Positions 37,410 through 46,812 are shown, numbered from the stretch's first letter. The stretch is DNA of 64,000 bases from Kitasatospora aureofaciens (GCF_001188955.3 NZ_JPRF03000002.1:1-64000); one strand, 5' to 3'. Notes: generated from the sequence alone by a model not told the origin. Translations and numbers: made by a program.

Positions 37410-38771
37410 TCACCGCGAGCATGCCGAGCCCCAGCAGGCGTCGACGATGTCGCCCGTCCCCTGGGTGTAGGTCGCGGCGAGGCCTGCAACTCGGGGGCCG
37501 GTCTGCTGGCGGCCGTGGTTCGGCGCATCGGATGTGATCACCCACACGGGAGTGTCGGCGTCCCAGCGTGCGGCCTTACGGCGCCCACTGTCGTCGTCGC
37601 CGACGGTCCCCGCACTCACTCGCAGCGAGTCCAGTGGGACACCGAACTCGGCAGCGGTGCGCAGCTTGAGGTCGTCGACGTTCACGTCGGCGGTCTGGAT
37701 GGTGGACATGTGGTCGCCCTTGCGCCGCGGTGGTGTGGGGGGCTGGTCGGCGTTGCACTGTTTGGCGTTGCGCAGGCAGTCGGCGAGACCGGGCACCGTG
37801 GTCAGGCAGGCGTCGGGGTTGTTCTTCAGGCAGGCGTGGAGCTTTTTCTGGTCAACGCCGTTGAGCATGGTCGGCTGTTCGATTGCGGGAGCCATCAGGA
37901 TGCGTGACGTGATCGGCGCGATGGGAGCAGGTGCGGCCAGTGGTTTGCCGACATTCCAGGAGACCGTCCCGGGCGGGGACGGCAACGGCTGTGTATTGGG
38001 CTCTTGCTGGGCGGTGAAGCAGTACGGCGCGGTGTGAGGGGTGCCGCTGGGGCTGGGGTCGCCACACTTACCAAGGCCGAGCTGGGTGGCGGTGTTGGCG
38101 GGAGCGAACCGGCCCCAGACCTTGTTCTCGTCCATCCACAGTGCTCGGTCCTCGAAGACCGGCACGTCGACGTGCTCGGGGTGGTTGACCTCCAAGCCGA
38201 CATCGATCCGGTTTCCCTCTGAGGCTCGGGGCACGGGTTTTTGCCCGGTTGTCGTGCCGACCGAGTTGAAGTCGTAGAACACATCCCACTGGTCGCCGTT
38301 GTCCTGGCGCTGGAGGAGGTAGCTGTGGTTCCTGCCATCCGCCTGGTCCGGGCCGACACCAATATTGATGGCCGTCTCCCGACCGCCGCCCTGGCTTGGC
38401 ACTTCCTCCCAGTGTGGTGCGTAACTGGCGCTCTGGGAGCCGGTCTTCTGCGCGTAGAGGCCTATTCGCACTGTGGCGAACGACGAGATGTCCGGAGTGA
38501 CGGTCAGATAGTTGGCCGCCGCGACCATGATGTTGGGGTCGTTGCTGGAATCGAAGGTGATCGGCAGGTTCCGCCAGGTAGCGAACGCGCCTTTGATCGG
38601 CTGGCCTGCGTTGGCGCAGAGCATCGCCCACTGGGTGATCCTCGCGCTGTACATCCCGGTGCAGTCCTGCGTCGGCGCCTTCGCTGATGCGGCGGGTGCT
38701 GCTGACAGCACCGCCGCGACGGCGCTGGTCCATACTCCGGCTGCCGTCAAGGCACGCCTGGTTCGTGTCAC
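37410..38771 (-). CDS. Secreted protein of unknown function
   Basis: 453 aa. A signal peptide (MTRTRRALTAAGVWTSAVAA, cleaved after PAASA) is followed by a beta-sandwich-like domain (about 35-220, RITQWAMLCANAGQP; RIGLYAQKTGSQSASY). A Cys-containing, Pro-rich middle and a C-terminal segment (DDLKLRTAAEFGVPLDSLRV) complete it. The first domain looks like a carbohydrate- or surface-binding module. It precedes the NucA/NucB-like gene on the same strand, suggesting a shared extracellular task. Confidence 0.6.
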   Translation of the reverse strand: MTRTRRALTAAGVWTSAVAAVLSAAPAASAKAPTQDCTGMYSARITQWAMLCANAGQPIKGAFATWRNLPITFDSSNDPNIMVAAANYLTVTPDISSFATVRIGLYAQKTGSQSASYAPHWEEVPSQGGGRETAINIGVGPDQADGRNHSYLLQRQDNGDQWDVFYDFNSVGTTTGQKPVPRASEGNRIDVGLEVNHPEHVDVPVFEDRALWMDENKVWGRFAPANTATQLGLGKCGDPSPSGTPHTAPYCFTAQQEPNTQPLPSPPGTVSWNVGKPLAAPAPIAPITSRILMAPAIEQPTMLNGVDQKKLHACLKNNPDACLTTVPGLADCLRNAKQCNADQPPTPPRRKGDHMSTIQTADVNVDDLKLRTAAEFGVPLDSLRVSAGTVGDDDSGRRKAARWDADTPVWVITSDAPNHGRQQTGPRVAGLAATYTQGTGDIVDACWGSACSR

Positions 38772-39297
38772 GGGTCCCCTCCAAGTCCTCGGACAGTGGA
38801 ACGGACACTAACAGTCATGTCACGGTCAACTTTGCGTATATCAGTCGCGATGACGGATTTCCGGCCAGAGTCCGGAGACGAGGCACATCACTGCTGGACA
38901 CCCCCACGCAGCAGCACGGCAAGCACATACACTCCGTGAATCCGCAGTCTGGACGTATCGCATGCGCCCCCAAGCAACCGGTCCATTAGCAGAAGCCGCC
39001 GAGGCTTCCGGCGCCGTCGGCCGGCTGTCACCACAGTCCTCATCGATTCCACGCTGGTCCGAACTGGCCTGATTGCAACGCACACAACATGGGCCATGTC
39101 TTACGCGGCCGGACAGCCTCGGGGGTCCGGCGGGCCTGGTGGGCGGCCTCGCGCGCGCGGCAATCGCCGGGAGCGGCACCGGGGCACCTACGGCAGGACC
39201 GGGCTGGACGGCTTGGTCGAGGCCGGGTCTGGCGCCCAGGCGGACCACGGGGTGGTGGCGAACTGGCCGGAGCAGTCCTAGAGGAGGCCGAGTTCAT

Positions 39298-39580
39298 CAA
39301 TCAGCTCCCCGCCGAAGCCGGATCATCCTGCAGTGCGGGGAGCACCCAGCCGGGCGCGCTGCCGCCGAGGATAAAGGCGAGCGCGGTCTCGTTGACGGCC
39401 ATCGCGTGCTGCGCACCGGAGCGGCCTGCACCCCGCGCCGTGGAGCCCATCTCCGAGCGGACCATCCCGAGCACGGCGGCGGCCGCGTCCAGCCCGGCCC
39501 CGCCCTCCAGCCGCCACGTCCCGGTCCCGGGTGTTGCCGTCCGAGGCGACCAGGAGGAGGTGGACCGCGCGGACGCCCTT
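39298..39580 (-). pseudogene. Fragment of a replication-relaxation family gene
   Basis: Two frames together give VASDGNTRDRD and TWRLEGGAGLDAAAAVLGMV, RSEMGSTARGAGRSG and HAMAVNETALAFILGGSAPG. The same sequence and the same frameshift position occur at 41940-42631. The fragment ends in a different tail (WVLPALQDDPASAG). It overlaps neither gene beside it and abuts the MFS stop codon. The shared break implies that one copy derives from the other after inactivation. Confidence 0.6.
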
Positions 39581-39581
39581 G

Positions 39582-40799
39582 TCACGGCGTCGGTCTGAGT
39601 ACCCGCACCAGCAGCGCCGTGCAGAGCAGGGAGGCCGCCGCCGCCACAGCAATACCCGCCGACGGCCGGGCCAGCTCGGCGACGGCGCCGGTCAGGCCAG
39701 CGGCGATGCCCTGGCAGGACATCAGGCCGGAGGCCGCCAGCCCGAAAGCCTGACCGCGTGACTCGACGGGGACGACGTCGACGAACGATTCCTGGAGGCA
39801 CAGGCTGTAGCCGAAGCCGATACTGGCCAGCGCCGCCAGCCCGGCGGCCGCGGCGATGCCCGGCTGGGCGGCGAAGAGCAGGTACGGGGCGCCCAGCAGC
39901 ACGGACAGCGGCAGTGCCCAGCGGTTGCGCCGGCGCCGGGTGGCGAAACGGCCGACGAGGGTGTCACCGATCAGCATGCCCAGCGCCGCGGCGGTGAGCA
40001 GCGCGCCGACGGCCCGGGGGCTGCCGATCTCGTCCGCGTACGAGATCATGGTCGCTTCCGCGCCGACGATCCAGCACGCGGGCAGGCACAGTGCCAGCAG
40101 CAGGCGGCGCACCCGGACGTCCGCCCACAGCGCCCGGTTGACCGTCCAGGTCGTGGAGAGGGCCCGTGCCGGGGTGATGGCGGATCCGCCCGCCCCTCGC
40201 GGCGGGCGGGTCCGCAGGCCCAGGCGGAGCACCGCGGCGGACAGCAGGGCGCCGCCGCAGACCACCCAGAGTGTGACGACCGGCCCGAGCAGTGCGAGCA
40301 GGGCGCCGCCCACGGCGAAGCCGCAGATCTGCGCGGCGCCGACCGTGACGTTCATCAGGGACTGGGCCAGCACGAACCGGCGCTCGCCCATGAGTTCCGG
40401 GAGCAGGGCTGTCTTCATGGCGGCGGGCACGGGGTCGAACAGGCCGTACAGCGTGCTCAGGGCCAGGACTCCGGGCACCGGCAGCACGTCGAGGGCCAGC
40501 ACGGCCGCTCCGGCTGCTCGGGCCGCGTCCCAGGCGGCCATGGTCAGCCGGGGCGGGAGCCGGTCTGCCAAGGAGAGCAGGGCGGCGCTGCCGAACACCT
40601 GCGGCAGCAGTCCCGCCACGTAGGCGATGCCGGACAGCAGGGGGGAGCCGCTGCGGTTGTAGACGAGCGCGGACAGGGCGAGGGCCTTCATGACCTCGCC
40701 CAGGTTGAGCAGCGCGTGGGCCGCCCACAGCACGCGGAAGTCCCGTTCCCGGAACACCTCCCGGTATCCCGGGGGCCGGGTGTCGTCGCTGACGAGCAT
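39582..40799 (-). CDS. Major facilitator superfamily transporter
   Basis: 405 aa from ATG 40799 with GGAGAAACACC upstream. About 11-12 transmembrane helices are visible (for example ALALSALVYNRSG, VLALSTLYGLFDPV, LLLALCLPACWIVGAEA). The loop motif SLADRLPPRL fits MFS motif A after helix 2. It is likely a drug or small-molecule exporter. It is divergent from an ArsR-type regulator gene, with a 121-bp shared promoter region, the usual arrangement for a regulated efflux pair. Confidence 0.85.
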   Translation of the reverse strand: MLVSDDTRPPGYREVFRERDFRVLWAAHALLNLGEVMKALALSALVYNRSGSPLLSGIAYVAGLLPQVFGSAALLSLADRLPPRLTMAAWDAARAAGAAVLALDVLPVPGVLALSTLYGLFDPVPAAMKTALLPELMGERRFVLAQSLMNVTVGAAQICGFAVGGALLALLGPVVTLWVVCGGALLSAAVLRLGLRTRPPRGAGGSAITPARALSTTWTVNRALWADVRVRRLLLALCLPACWIVGAEATMISYADEIGSPRAVGALLTAAALGMLIGDTLVGRFATRRRRNRWALPLSVLLGAPYLLFAAQPGIAAAAGLAALASIGFGYSLCLQESFVDVVPVESRGQAFGLAASGLMSCQGIAAGLTGAVAELARPSAGIAVAAAASLLCTALLVRVLRPTP

Positions 40800-40920
40800 G
40801 GTGTTTCTCCTGGGGCGGGGGGACGGCTCGGCGGCGGTTCTCCGACGGCCGGGAGACAGCACGATGGCCAGGCGCGGACGGCGCCCACTAGGGTTTCGTC
40901 CACAGGCGAAAGGTCGTGTC

Positions 40921-41925
40921 GTGACGCTGCGCATCGAGGTGGGGGCCGGGGACCTCGGGGCCAGTCGTTTCGCGATATCCCCGATCACCCAGGTCGTGGC
41001 GGCCCTGCTGGTCCTGTCCGGCCGGATCTCCTCGTGGACGGCGCGTCCGTGGGTGGAGCGCAACCGGGGGCGTCTGCGGGCGATGTGTGATGCCGAGCCG
41101 GACCTGGGGGCCTTGGTGTCCGTCCTGCGTGTCCGCGGCTACAACCCGGACTTCATCGCACCGCCTCCCCGGGGCAGCGCCTCGACGTTCATTCAGGACC
41201 TGGCCGCGGTACGGGAGACGCCGGCCGCGCGGGCCCATCAGGAGGTGATGCGGGTCTTCGAAGGGCGCGAGCTGCCCGACGGGGTGGCCCGCATCTTCGA
41301 CTCGCCCGACCCCGTGGGCCGCTTCACGCGTGTCCTCGGCCTGGCCTGGGAGGAGTTCGTGGCCCCGGACTGGGACCGGATGCGCGCCATCTTGCAGCGT
41401 GACCTCGCCCACCGCGCCGACCGGCTGATCGCCGAGGGCTGGGACGGCGTGCTCGGCGAGCTGGCCCCCACGGTCCGGTGGCGCACCCATGCCTCCGGTG
41501 CCGTCATCGAGGTCTCCGGCATGCCGGACGAGGAACGGGTCCTGCGCCGGGGCGGCGTCCTGTACCTGCCCAACCTTTTCGACGCCCTGTGGGTATGTCT
41601 GGACGAACCCTGGCGCAACGCCGTGGTCTACCCGGCTGGTGGGGCCGCCGCCCTGTGGCCGGTGGCCGCCTCGCACCATCCGGCCGCTGATCACCTGGTC
41701 CCGCTGATCGGCCGGTCCAGGGCTCTGATCCTCGCCACCATGGACGGGCCGGTCACCACCACGCAGCTCACCCGCGCCCTGCGCATGAGCCTCGGCGCAG
41801 TCGGCGACCACCTGTCCGTGCTCCGGAAGTCCGGTCTGGTCGAGGGCACCCGGACGGGCCGCGCCGTCGTCTACCGGCGCACCGGGCTGGGCGACGCGTT
41901 GATCGCGGGGCCCTCCACGGGCTGA
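40921..41925 (+). CDS. ArsR-family regulator with DUF5937-like sensor domain
   Basis: 334 aa from GTG 40921 (GAAAGG upstream). The N-terminal 230 residues (SRFAISPITQVVAALLVLSG; WEEFVAPDWDRMRAILQRDL) match the sensor part of many Streptomyces ArsR-like regulators. The C-terminal winged helix is at about 265-320 (VTTTQLTRALRMSLGAVGDH, LSVLRKSGLVEGTRTGRAVV). No ArsR metal-binding cysteines are seen. It very probably represses the divergent MFS gene. Confidence 0.8.
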   Translation: MTLRIEVGAGDLGASRFAISPITQVVAALLVLSGRISSWTARPWVERNRGRLRAMCDAEPDLGALVSVLRVRGYNPDFIAPPPRGSASTFIQDLAAVRETPAARAHQEVMRVFEGRELPDGVARIFDSPDPVGRFTRVLGLAWEEFVAPDWDRMRAILQRDLAHRADRLIAEGWDGVLGELAPTVRWRTHASGAVIEVSGMPDEERVLRRGGVLYLPNLFDALWVCLDEPWRNAVVYPAGGAAALWPVAASHHPAADHLVPLIGRSRALILATMDGPVTTTQLTRALRMSLGAVGDHLSVLRKSGLVEGTRTGRAVVYRRTGLGDALIAGPSTG

Positions 41926-41939
41926 GATAGCCAAGGGAT

Positions 41940-42631
41940 TGGCCGCCGATACGCCGAAGATATGCGTGCGTCGATTCGCGGCGACGTCGGCCGGGGCCAT
42001 GGTGGAGCGGTCGACCTCGACCATCAGCACCGGCACCCCGATCTGAGGGGCCTGCCACACCCCGTCCGGGCGCACCTTGCGCCTGCCGCCCGGCAGACCG
42101 AACTCGGTCTCGGTCGACCAGGACCGCACCGTGCCGACCTCGCCCGCCGCCCCGGGCGCGCTGCCGCCCAGGACGAACGCGGCGATCGTCTCGTTGACCG
42201 CCATCGCGTGCCGGGCACGGGAGCAGCCGGCGCCCCGGGCGGTGCCGCCCGTCTCCGAGCGGACCATCCCGAGCACGGCCGCGGCCGCGTCCAGCCCGGC
42301 CGCGCCCTCCAGCCGCCACGTCCCGGTCCCGGGTGTTGCCGTCGGAGGCGACCAGGCCGTGCAGCGCGAGATCGCGCAACGCCTGCCGGATCACGGTGTT
42401 CGACGCCTCCCCGGGGCGCAGCAGTCGCTGGAGCTGGTCGGCGGTGGCGACCTTGAGGACGCCGAGCGCAGCGAGGACGTCGGCGCGCAGCGCGGTGGTC
42501 GAGCCGTTGGGATTGGCGGCGCCGCGCCGGTACGCGGTGCGGCCCGGCCGGGACGGCGGGGCCGGTTCGACAGCGTCGCCCTGGCCGTCGTTGTTGTCGT
42601 GCGGCTCGGCGGGGCGCTGAGGGGTGTTCAC
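41940..42631 (-). pseudogene. Replication-relaxation family gene, frameshifted and truncated
   Basis: It starts at GTG 42631 after GGGAG. The winged-helix segment TALRADVLAALGVLKVATAD-QLQRLLRP is intact. After GLVASDGNTRDRD the frame shifts; the next part (WRLEGAAGLDAAAAVLGMV, then HAMAVNETIAAFVLGG and PVLMVEVDRST) is in another frame. The C-terminus is cut near 41940 by the end of the ArsR gene. It is divergent from the intact paralogue at 43333. Confidence 0.7.
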
Positions 42632-43030
42632 AGGCTTCTCCCAAGGGTGGTGGTCACTGGTTGCCTCTTCGGGATATCCCGCTCCCCTGACAGCCGTCAG
42701 CCCCGTTTCCTCCTCACCCACCACCAGGCCCTCCCGGGCCCGCGCGCCGTCGCCGATCCGCCCTATCCGCGAGCGGCCGGCACCAGCCGGATACGAGAAA
42801 GAGAAAGCCCGCCGCAGGCGCAAAACCCGAACCGACCAACCGACAACTACAACAGCAACAACAGGGAAAGCAGAATGACGGGAGAAGAGGGTTGTCGGAA
42901 TCCCGTCCGGGGGCTGATCCGGGCCCTGAGCTGCCGGTTTTCCCGATTCCGGCGCGCAAGGGCCGGTAGGGGGTTCGGAGGGGGAAACGGCAGGGGCTAC
43001 GGAAGCGCGCCGGTCAAACTCACCGGGCTC

Positions 43031-43140
43031 ACCAAGGTATCGGTGAGTTTCCTTGATGGTCCATCAAGGAAACTCACCGGCACCTTGATGGTCATCACCG
43101 CAGGTCAGGGGCGCGCCTCCAAGGCTGGCCACCAAGGTTG
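43031..43140. promoter_or_regulatory. 39-nt perfect palindrome and CCTTGATGG sites upstream of the replication gene
   Basis: The arms CGGTGAGTTTCCTTGATGG (43041-43059) and its complement (43061-43079) flank a single T: 19-bp arms with no loop. Further half sites are ACCAAGGTAT (43031), ACCTTGATGG (43081) and CCAAGG (43122, 43132), with TACCTTGG at 43202. AAACTCACCGG, part of the arm, recurs at 43017-43027. This is a strong candidate operator, iteron or partition site. Confidence 0.7.
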
Positions 43141-43332
43141 GAAAGGACCGGATAACGGACCCGTTACCGGACCGGTGAGAAGACCGGTTAGAACGCGGGA
43201 TACCTTGGTAGCGGGAGTTATGCAATCGTTATAAAAAGTTGCTCTTTCGCCAAGAAATCCGGTGAGAAACGCGGTGTTTCATTCCCCGAGCACGGGACGG
43301 CCCCGTGCACAAAACCCGCGAGGAGCACTTTC

Positions 43333-44196
43333 GTGAACGGGGATCTGGAGACCGACCACGACGTCCTGGTGACGCTCGCCCGCTTCACGCTGGCCACCGC
43401 CGAGCAGCTCCACCAGCTGCACGGCGGGCAGGCCGGCCTCAAGCAGACCCAGAAGCGCATGGCCCGCCTGCACGAGGAGGGCCTGGCCGAGTTCGTCACC
43501 CTGCCGCAGGCCGGCCGCGCGAAGGCCTGGCACCTCACCGGCCAAGGGGCGGCCACCGCCGCGACCTTCCCCGAGGCCCGCCGCCCGGGCCACCAGGCTG
43601 CGCCCGCCGAGCAGGCCGCCCTGCGCTACGGGCGCGGCCACCTGCTCGACCTCGGCCGGGTGCACACCGCGTTCGTCGCCGACGCCCGCGCCCGCGGCGA
43701 GGGCTGCGGACCGCTCGACCTCATCCCCGCCCCCGAGCACCCCGCCGGTCCGACCGGAGAGGTGTACCGGCCCGCCGCCGAGATCGCCTACACCGCGACC
43801 ACCACCGGCGGCCGGCGGCGGCTACGGGCGTTCGTCGAGCTCCACCGCCCCGGCGGGGGCACCGAGCACACCGTGGAGCAGCTGGCGGCCTGCGCCTCGC
43901 TGTGGGAGCAGCCGGGCGCCGGAGGTTCGGGCCGGGCGTGGGAGCGGCGGTGGAGGGCGTTCCCGAGCGTGCTGGTGGTCCTGGCCGGCACCCCGGCCGC
44001 CGCCATCGATGCGGCGGTGGCGGACCTGCGCCTGGCGGCCGAGGAACGGCCGGCCGTCGCCGAGCTGCTCGCCGCCGTCCCCACCGGCGCGGCCCGCCTC
44101 GAGGACCTGGTCCAGCACGGACCCGCCGCCCCGGTGTGGCACCCGCTCGGCACCGAAGGCCAGCGCCCGTGCGGCTGGACCCAGCTGCAGCCCTGA
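43333..44196 (+). CDS. Replication-relaxation family protein
   Basis: 287 aa from GTG 43333 with GAGGAG eight nt upstream. An N-terminal winged helix (LARFTLATAEQLHQLHGGQA; KRMARLHEEGLAEFV) is followed by GRAKAWHLTGQGA, a central domain (YGRGHLLDLGRVHTAFVADA) and VADLRLAAEERPAVAELLAA near the end. The family is typical of actinobacterial plasmids and integrative elements and is implicated in replication or conjugation. This copy is intact and is flanked on both sides by CATCAAGG clusters. A divergent decayed relative lies upstream. Confidence 0.8.
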   Translation: MNGDLETDHDVLVTLARFTLATAEQLHQLHGGQAGLKQTQKRMARLHEEGLAEFVTLPQAGRAKAWHLTGQGAATAATFPEARRPGHQAAPAEQAALRYGRGHLLDLGRVHTAFVADARARGEGCGPLDLIPAPEHPAGPTGEVYRPAAEIAYTATTTGGRRRLRAFVELHRPGGGTEHTVEQLAACASLWEQPGAGGSGRAWERRWRAFPSVLVVLAGTPAAAIDAAVADLRLAAEERPAVAELLAAVPTGAARLEDLVQHGPAAPVWHPLGTEGQRPCGWTQLQP

Positions 44197-44206
44197 TCAG
44201 CGTCGG

Positions 44207-44445
44207 ATACCTTGATGCCCCCGCGAACGCTCCGGTGGGGCATCAAGGTATTCGACCCACCATCACCAATGCTTTGACCTGGGACGTTATCCAGCCGTGA
44301 CCAGGCCGCCAAGGTATCCAATCCATACCTTGGTGGCCCATCAAGGTATGGATCCGCACCCCGGGAGGACCATCAAGGTGGGCGGCCGAGCCATGGGGAG
44401 GCCATCAAGGGATCGCCCCGCCACGCTGGAACAGTCATCAAGGTC
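44207..44445. repeat. CATCAAGG inverted-repeat cluster downstream of the replication gene
   Basis: A 15-bp inverted repeat (ATACCTTGATGCCCC at 44207-44221, complement at 44237-44251) is followed by an imperfect one at about 44321-44353 (ATCCATACCTTGGTGG/CCCATCAAGGTATGG). Single CATCAAGG sites lie near 44372, 44404 and 44433. It is the same core as in the upstream palindrome. Confidence 0.7.
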
Positions 44446-44493
44446 CAAGCAGGCAGCCCAGGCGGGCTGCACCAGGCGGGTCGGGCGCAGTGG

Positions 44494-45870
44494 TCAGGTT
44501 TGCGGGGCGGATGGGATGTCCACGTCGTAGCGGTCGAAGAGGTCCGCGAAGAAGCCCTGCAGGAGCGGGCGGGCCCGGTCGGGATCGCTCAGCTCGGTGG
44601 AGCCGAAGCGGAAGACTTCATAGCCCCTGAGTTTCAAATCGCGGTCTCCGCTCACGGTGTCCGCGTACGCTTTGCCGTCCGCGTAGTGGTGGCGGCCGTC
44701 CACCTCGAGAACCAGGCGCCGGCCGCCCGGCAGGAGCATGAGGAAGTCCATCCGGTGGCGCAGTAGCGCCTCGACACCGCGCTTCTTGACGGTCTTGTGG
44801 TCCCAGTGCAGCCAGACTTCCGGGAGCAGGGCGGGCAGGTGCCGGACGTGGGGGCCGTGGATGTGGTGGTAGAGGCGGAAGAGGTGGACCTGCGGGGAGT
44901 CCTTCTCGTCCGGCAGGCACGCCAGCAGGCGGTTGTAGAGGGCCATCTTGGCGGCCTCTACATCGGTGGTGCCGGTGGCGTCCTGCCACCACTGCTGCAG
45001 GTCGCACCAGCGGACGCCCTCCGGGCCGATCGGCCGGTCGTAGTAGAGGACCTGGTCAAGACCCTGGAGGACCTCGATGTCGTTGTCGACGGCGCTGCGG
45101 AAGCGGATGTCGGGCTTGGTGGACGAGGCGAAGATCAGGTTCTTCGGGCTGCGTCCGAGTCCCGAGCCCGTGTGGACGAGCTGGAAGTACGGGTAACCAT
45201 CCCTAAGATCGGTCTGCACCAGGCGGGCGCCAGCCTGTCCCAGCAGAGCGTTGATCGCCTCAACGATTCGGTCCTGCGTCGGCACATCCGGGACGGTGGC
45301 CGGGGCGACCAGGCCCTCGAGGAAGCGGCCGAACCGCGCGTGCCCGGCCTCGAACGCGCCCAGCTGCTCAAACAGTTCCTCGGTGGACCAGTCGCCGGGG
45401 TTGCGGAAGACATGTTGGTCGATCAGGGCTCGCAGGCCGTTCGGCGACGGCCCCATGAACGCCTCGAACGGCTCCTCCAGAACCCACCACTGCTCCAGCA
45501 GCCGCATGAAGCGGTCCGGCCGATAGACCAACGTGAGGATGTCGACCGAGCGAGCAAGGTCACGACGTACCCGCCCGGGTATCTCCACCACCGGCCTTGC
45601 CGCCCACAGCGCGTCTTCGAGAGCGACCCGGTCCGCCCGGCCGAGGAACACACGATCTGAGCCGAGGAGTCGCTGCGTAACCCCGGCGAGACTCTCTTCC
45701 TGGAGGTCTGCCAGGCACGCGTCCAACCGCTTGCTCTTCGACCCCTCTGCGGGCAGCGGCGGTAGTCCGAGCTGCGGGCACAACTCGTCAAGCTCCCGGT
45801 GAGTGTGGGAACCGAGTCCCTGGACAACTTTCTCCACAAGCTGACGCAGCCCCACCAGATCCACCGTCAC
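44494..45870 (-). CDS. AbiJ-like abortive-infection protein with PD-(D/E)XK nuclease end
   Basis: 458 aa from GTG 45870. Residues about 80-250 (VYRPDRFMRLLEQWWVLEEP; IVEAINALLGQAGARLVQTD) resemble AbiJ N-terminal-domain proteins. The C-terminal 80 residues look like a DUF559/Vsr-type nuclease: MDFLMLLPGGRRLVLEVDGR, HHYADGKAYADTVSGDRDLK and RGYEVFRFGSTEL, giving D...E-x-D plus a lysine. Such fusions are found in phage-defence contexts. It stands 61 bp from the DUF402 gene on the same strand, so the genes may form one unit. Defence function is inference. Confidence 0.65.
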   Translation of the reverse strand: MTVDLVGLRQLVEKVVQGLGSHTHRELDELCPQLGLPPLPAEGSKSKRLDACLADLQEESLAGVTQRLLGSDRVFLGRADRVALEDALWAARPVVEIPGRVRRDLARSVDILTLVYRPDRFMRLLEQWWVLEEPFEAFMGPSPNGLRALIDQHVFRNPGDWSTEELFEQLGAFEAGHARFGRFLEGLVAPATVPDVPTQDRIVEAINALLGQAGARLVQTDLRDGYPYFQLVHTGSGLGRSPKNLIFASSTKPDIRFRSAVDNDIEVLQGLDQVLYYDRPIGPEGVRWCDLQQWWQDATGTTDVEAAKMALYNRLLACLPDEKDSPQVHLFRLYHHIHGPHVRHLPALLPEVWLHWDHKTVKKRGVEALLRHRMDFLMLLPGGRRLVLEVDGRHHYADGKAYADTVSGDRDLKLRGYEVFRFGSTELSDPDRARPLLQGFFADLFDRYDVDIPSAPQT

Positions 45871-45931
45871 AGCGTGAGTCTGACAGACACCACCGACACC
45901 CAAGCCGGAGAAGGCCAGCATCCGGCGCCGT

Positions 45932-46609
45932 CTACCGGACAAACTGGCCAGCTCCGTTTGGCAGGACGGGCAGCGGCCACGCAGGGTCCGGCTTCCAGAC
46001 GGGCCATGGCTCGGCGAACGGGCCGGCCCGGTCCTGGAGGAGGCCGAGGGCACGCTCGCGGGCCTGCTCGACCGCTCGGTGGTCGGCGTCGGTGATGAAG
46101 CCCAGGCGGCGGCCGTGCGCGTACTCGTCCTCGTCCTTCCACGTCGCCGAGGACAGATCGGGCTCCACCACCAGGTCGACGAGCAGATCGAGGGTGTCGA
46201 TCCCGATCCGCGTCCGGACCGCCGGCTTCTCGAAGTTCACGTACAGGCGCAGCGGCTCGCCGGCCGGGGTCTGGAAGTGGTGCAGGGAGAACCACTCGCC
46301 GGTCGTGTCGAAGCGGGAGCGCAGGACGGTGTGCCGCCAGGCCCACGGCTCCAGCTCCCAGGTGCCGGCCGCGAGGTTGGCCAGGCCGTCCTTGCGGGAG
46401 GTGTCGTCGCCGGTGCGCAGCGCCGTGGTCCAGGTGGTCGGGGCGAGGGCGCTGATCCCGGGCCAGTAGCCGATCTCAAGCAGGGTGCCGGTGTCGGAGA
46501 TCGCCCGGTGGGGCTGGGCGGACCACACCCTGCCGAGGTGGATGTCGCGGCGCACCACCGTCACACCGGGGACGAACGGTACGTCGGTGCCCCGGGCGGC
46601 GGGGGTCAC
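45932..46609 (-). CDS. DUF402 (FomD-like) family protein
   Basis: 225 aa from GTG 46609, overlapping the stop of the upstream 68-aa gene by 4 nt. The central sequence (DTTGEWFSLHHFQTPAGEPL; RLYVNFEKPAVRT; LDLLVDLVVEPDLSSATWKD; DEDEYAHGRRLGFI) matches DUF402/FomD proteins, including the YVNFE and D-x-LDLLVD metal-binding acids. Characterised members hydrolyse nucleotidyl or diphosphate compounds. Its place before an Abi-like nuclease gene could indicate a toxin-controlling or nucleotide-signal role, which is speculation. Confidence 0.75.
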   Translation of the reverse strand: MTPAARGTDVPFVPGVTVVRRDIHLGRVWSAQPHRAISDTGTLLEIGYWPGISALAPTTWTTALRTGDDTSRKDGLANLAAGTWELEPWAWRHTVLRSRFDTTGEWFSLHHFQTPAGEPLRLYVNFEKPAVRTRIGIDTLDLLVDLVVEPDLSSATWKDEDEYAHGRRLGFITDADHRAVEQARERALGLLQDRAGPFAEPWPVWKPDPAWPLPVLPNGAGQFVR

Positions 46610-46812
46610 GGCTGGCCCCAGGTCGTGCAGGCGGGCTCGTGCCAGGTGGTGCGCACGACCATGCCGCCCGGGGAGATGTGCTCGGTGGACCAGGTCTGGC
46701 AGCACCCGCCGCCGGTCCGGGGCGGGGCTGGCGGCCGCGCGGCACAGACCGGAGCAGCAGCGGGCACGGCCGGACGGCGGCGACGGCGGCGGGGCCGGGT
46801 GGGAGTCGTCAT
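46606..46812 (-). CDS. 68-aa Cys/Pro-rich small protein coupled to the DUF402 gene
   Basis: Starts at ATG 46812 and ends in GTGA overlapping the DUF402 start. A basic N-terminus (TPTRPRRRRRRPAVPAAA) is followed by CAARPP...GGGCCQTWSTEHISPGG and WHEPACTTWG. Four cysteines and histidines could bind zinc. Family unknown. Such tiny coupled genes upstream of DUF402 are plausible, but I cannot name them. Confidence 0.5.
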   Translation of the reverse strand: MTTPTRPRRRRRRPAVPAAAPVCAARPPAPPRTGGGCCQTWSTEHISPGGMVVRTTWHEPACTTWGQP

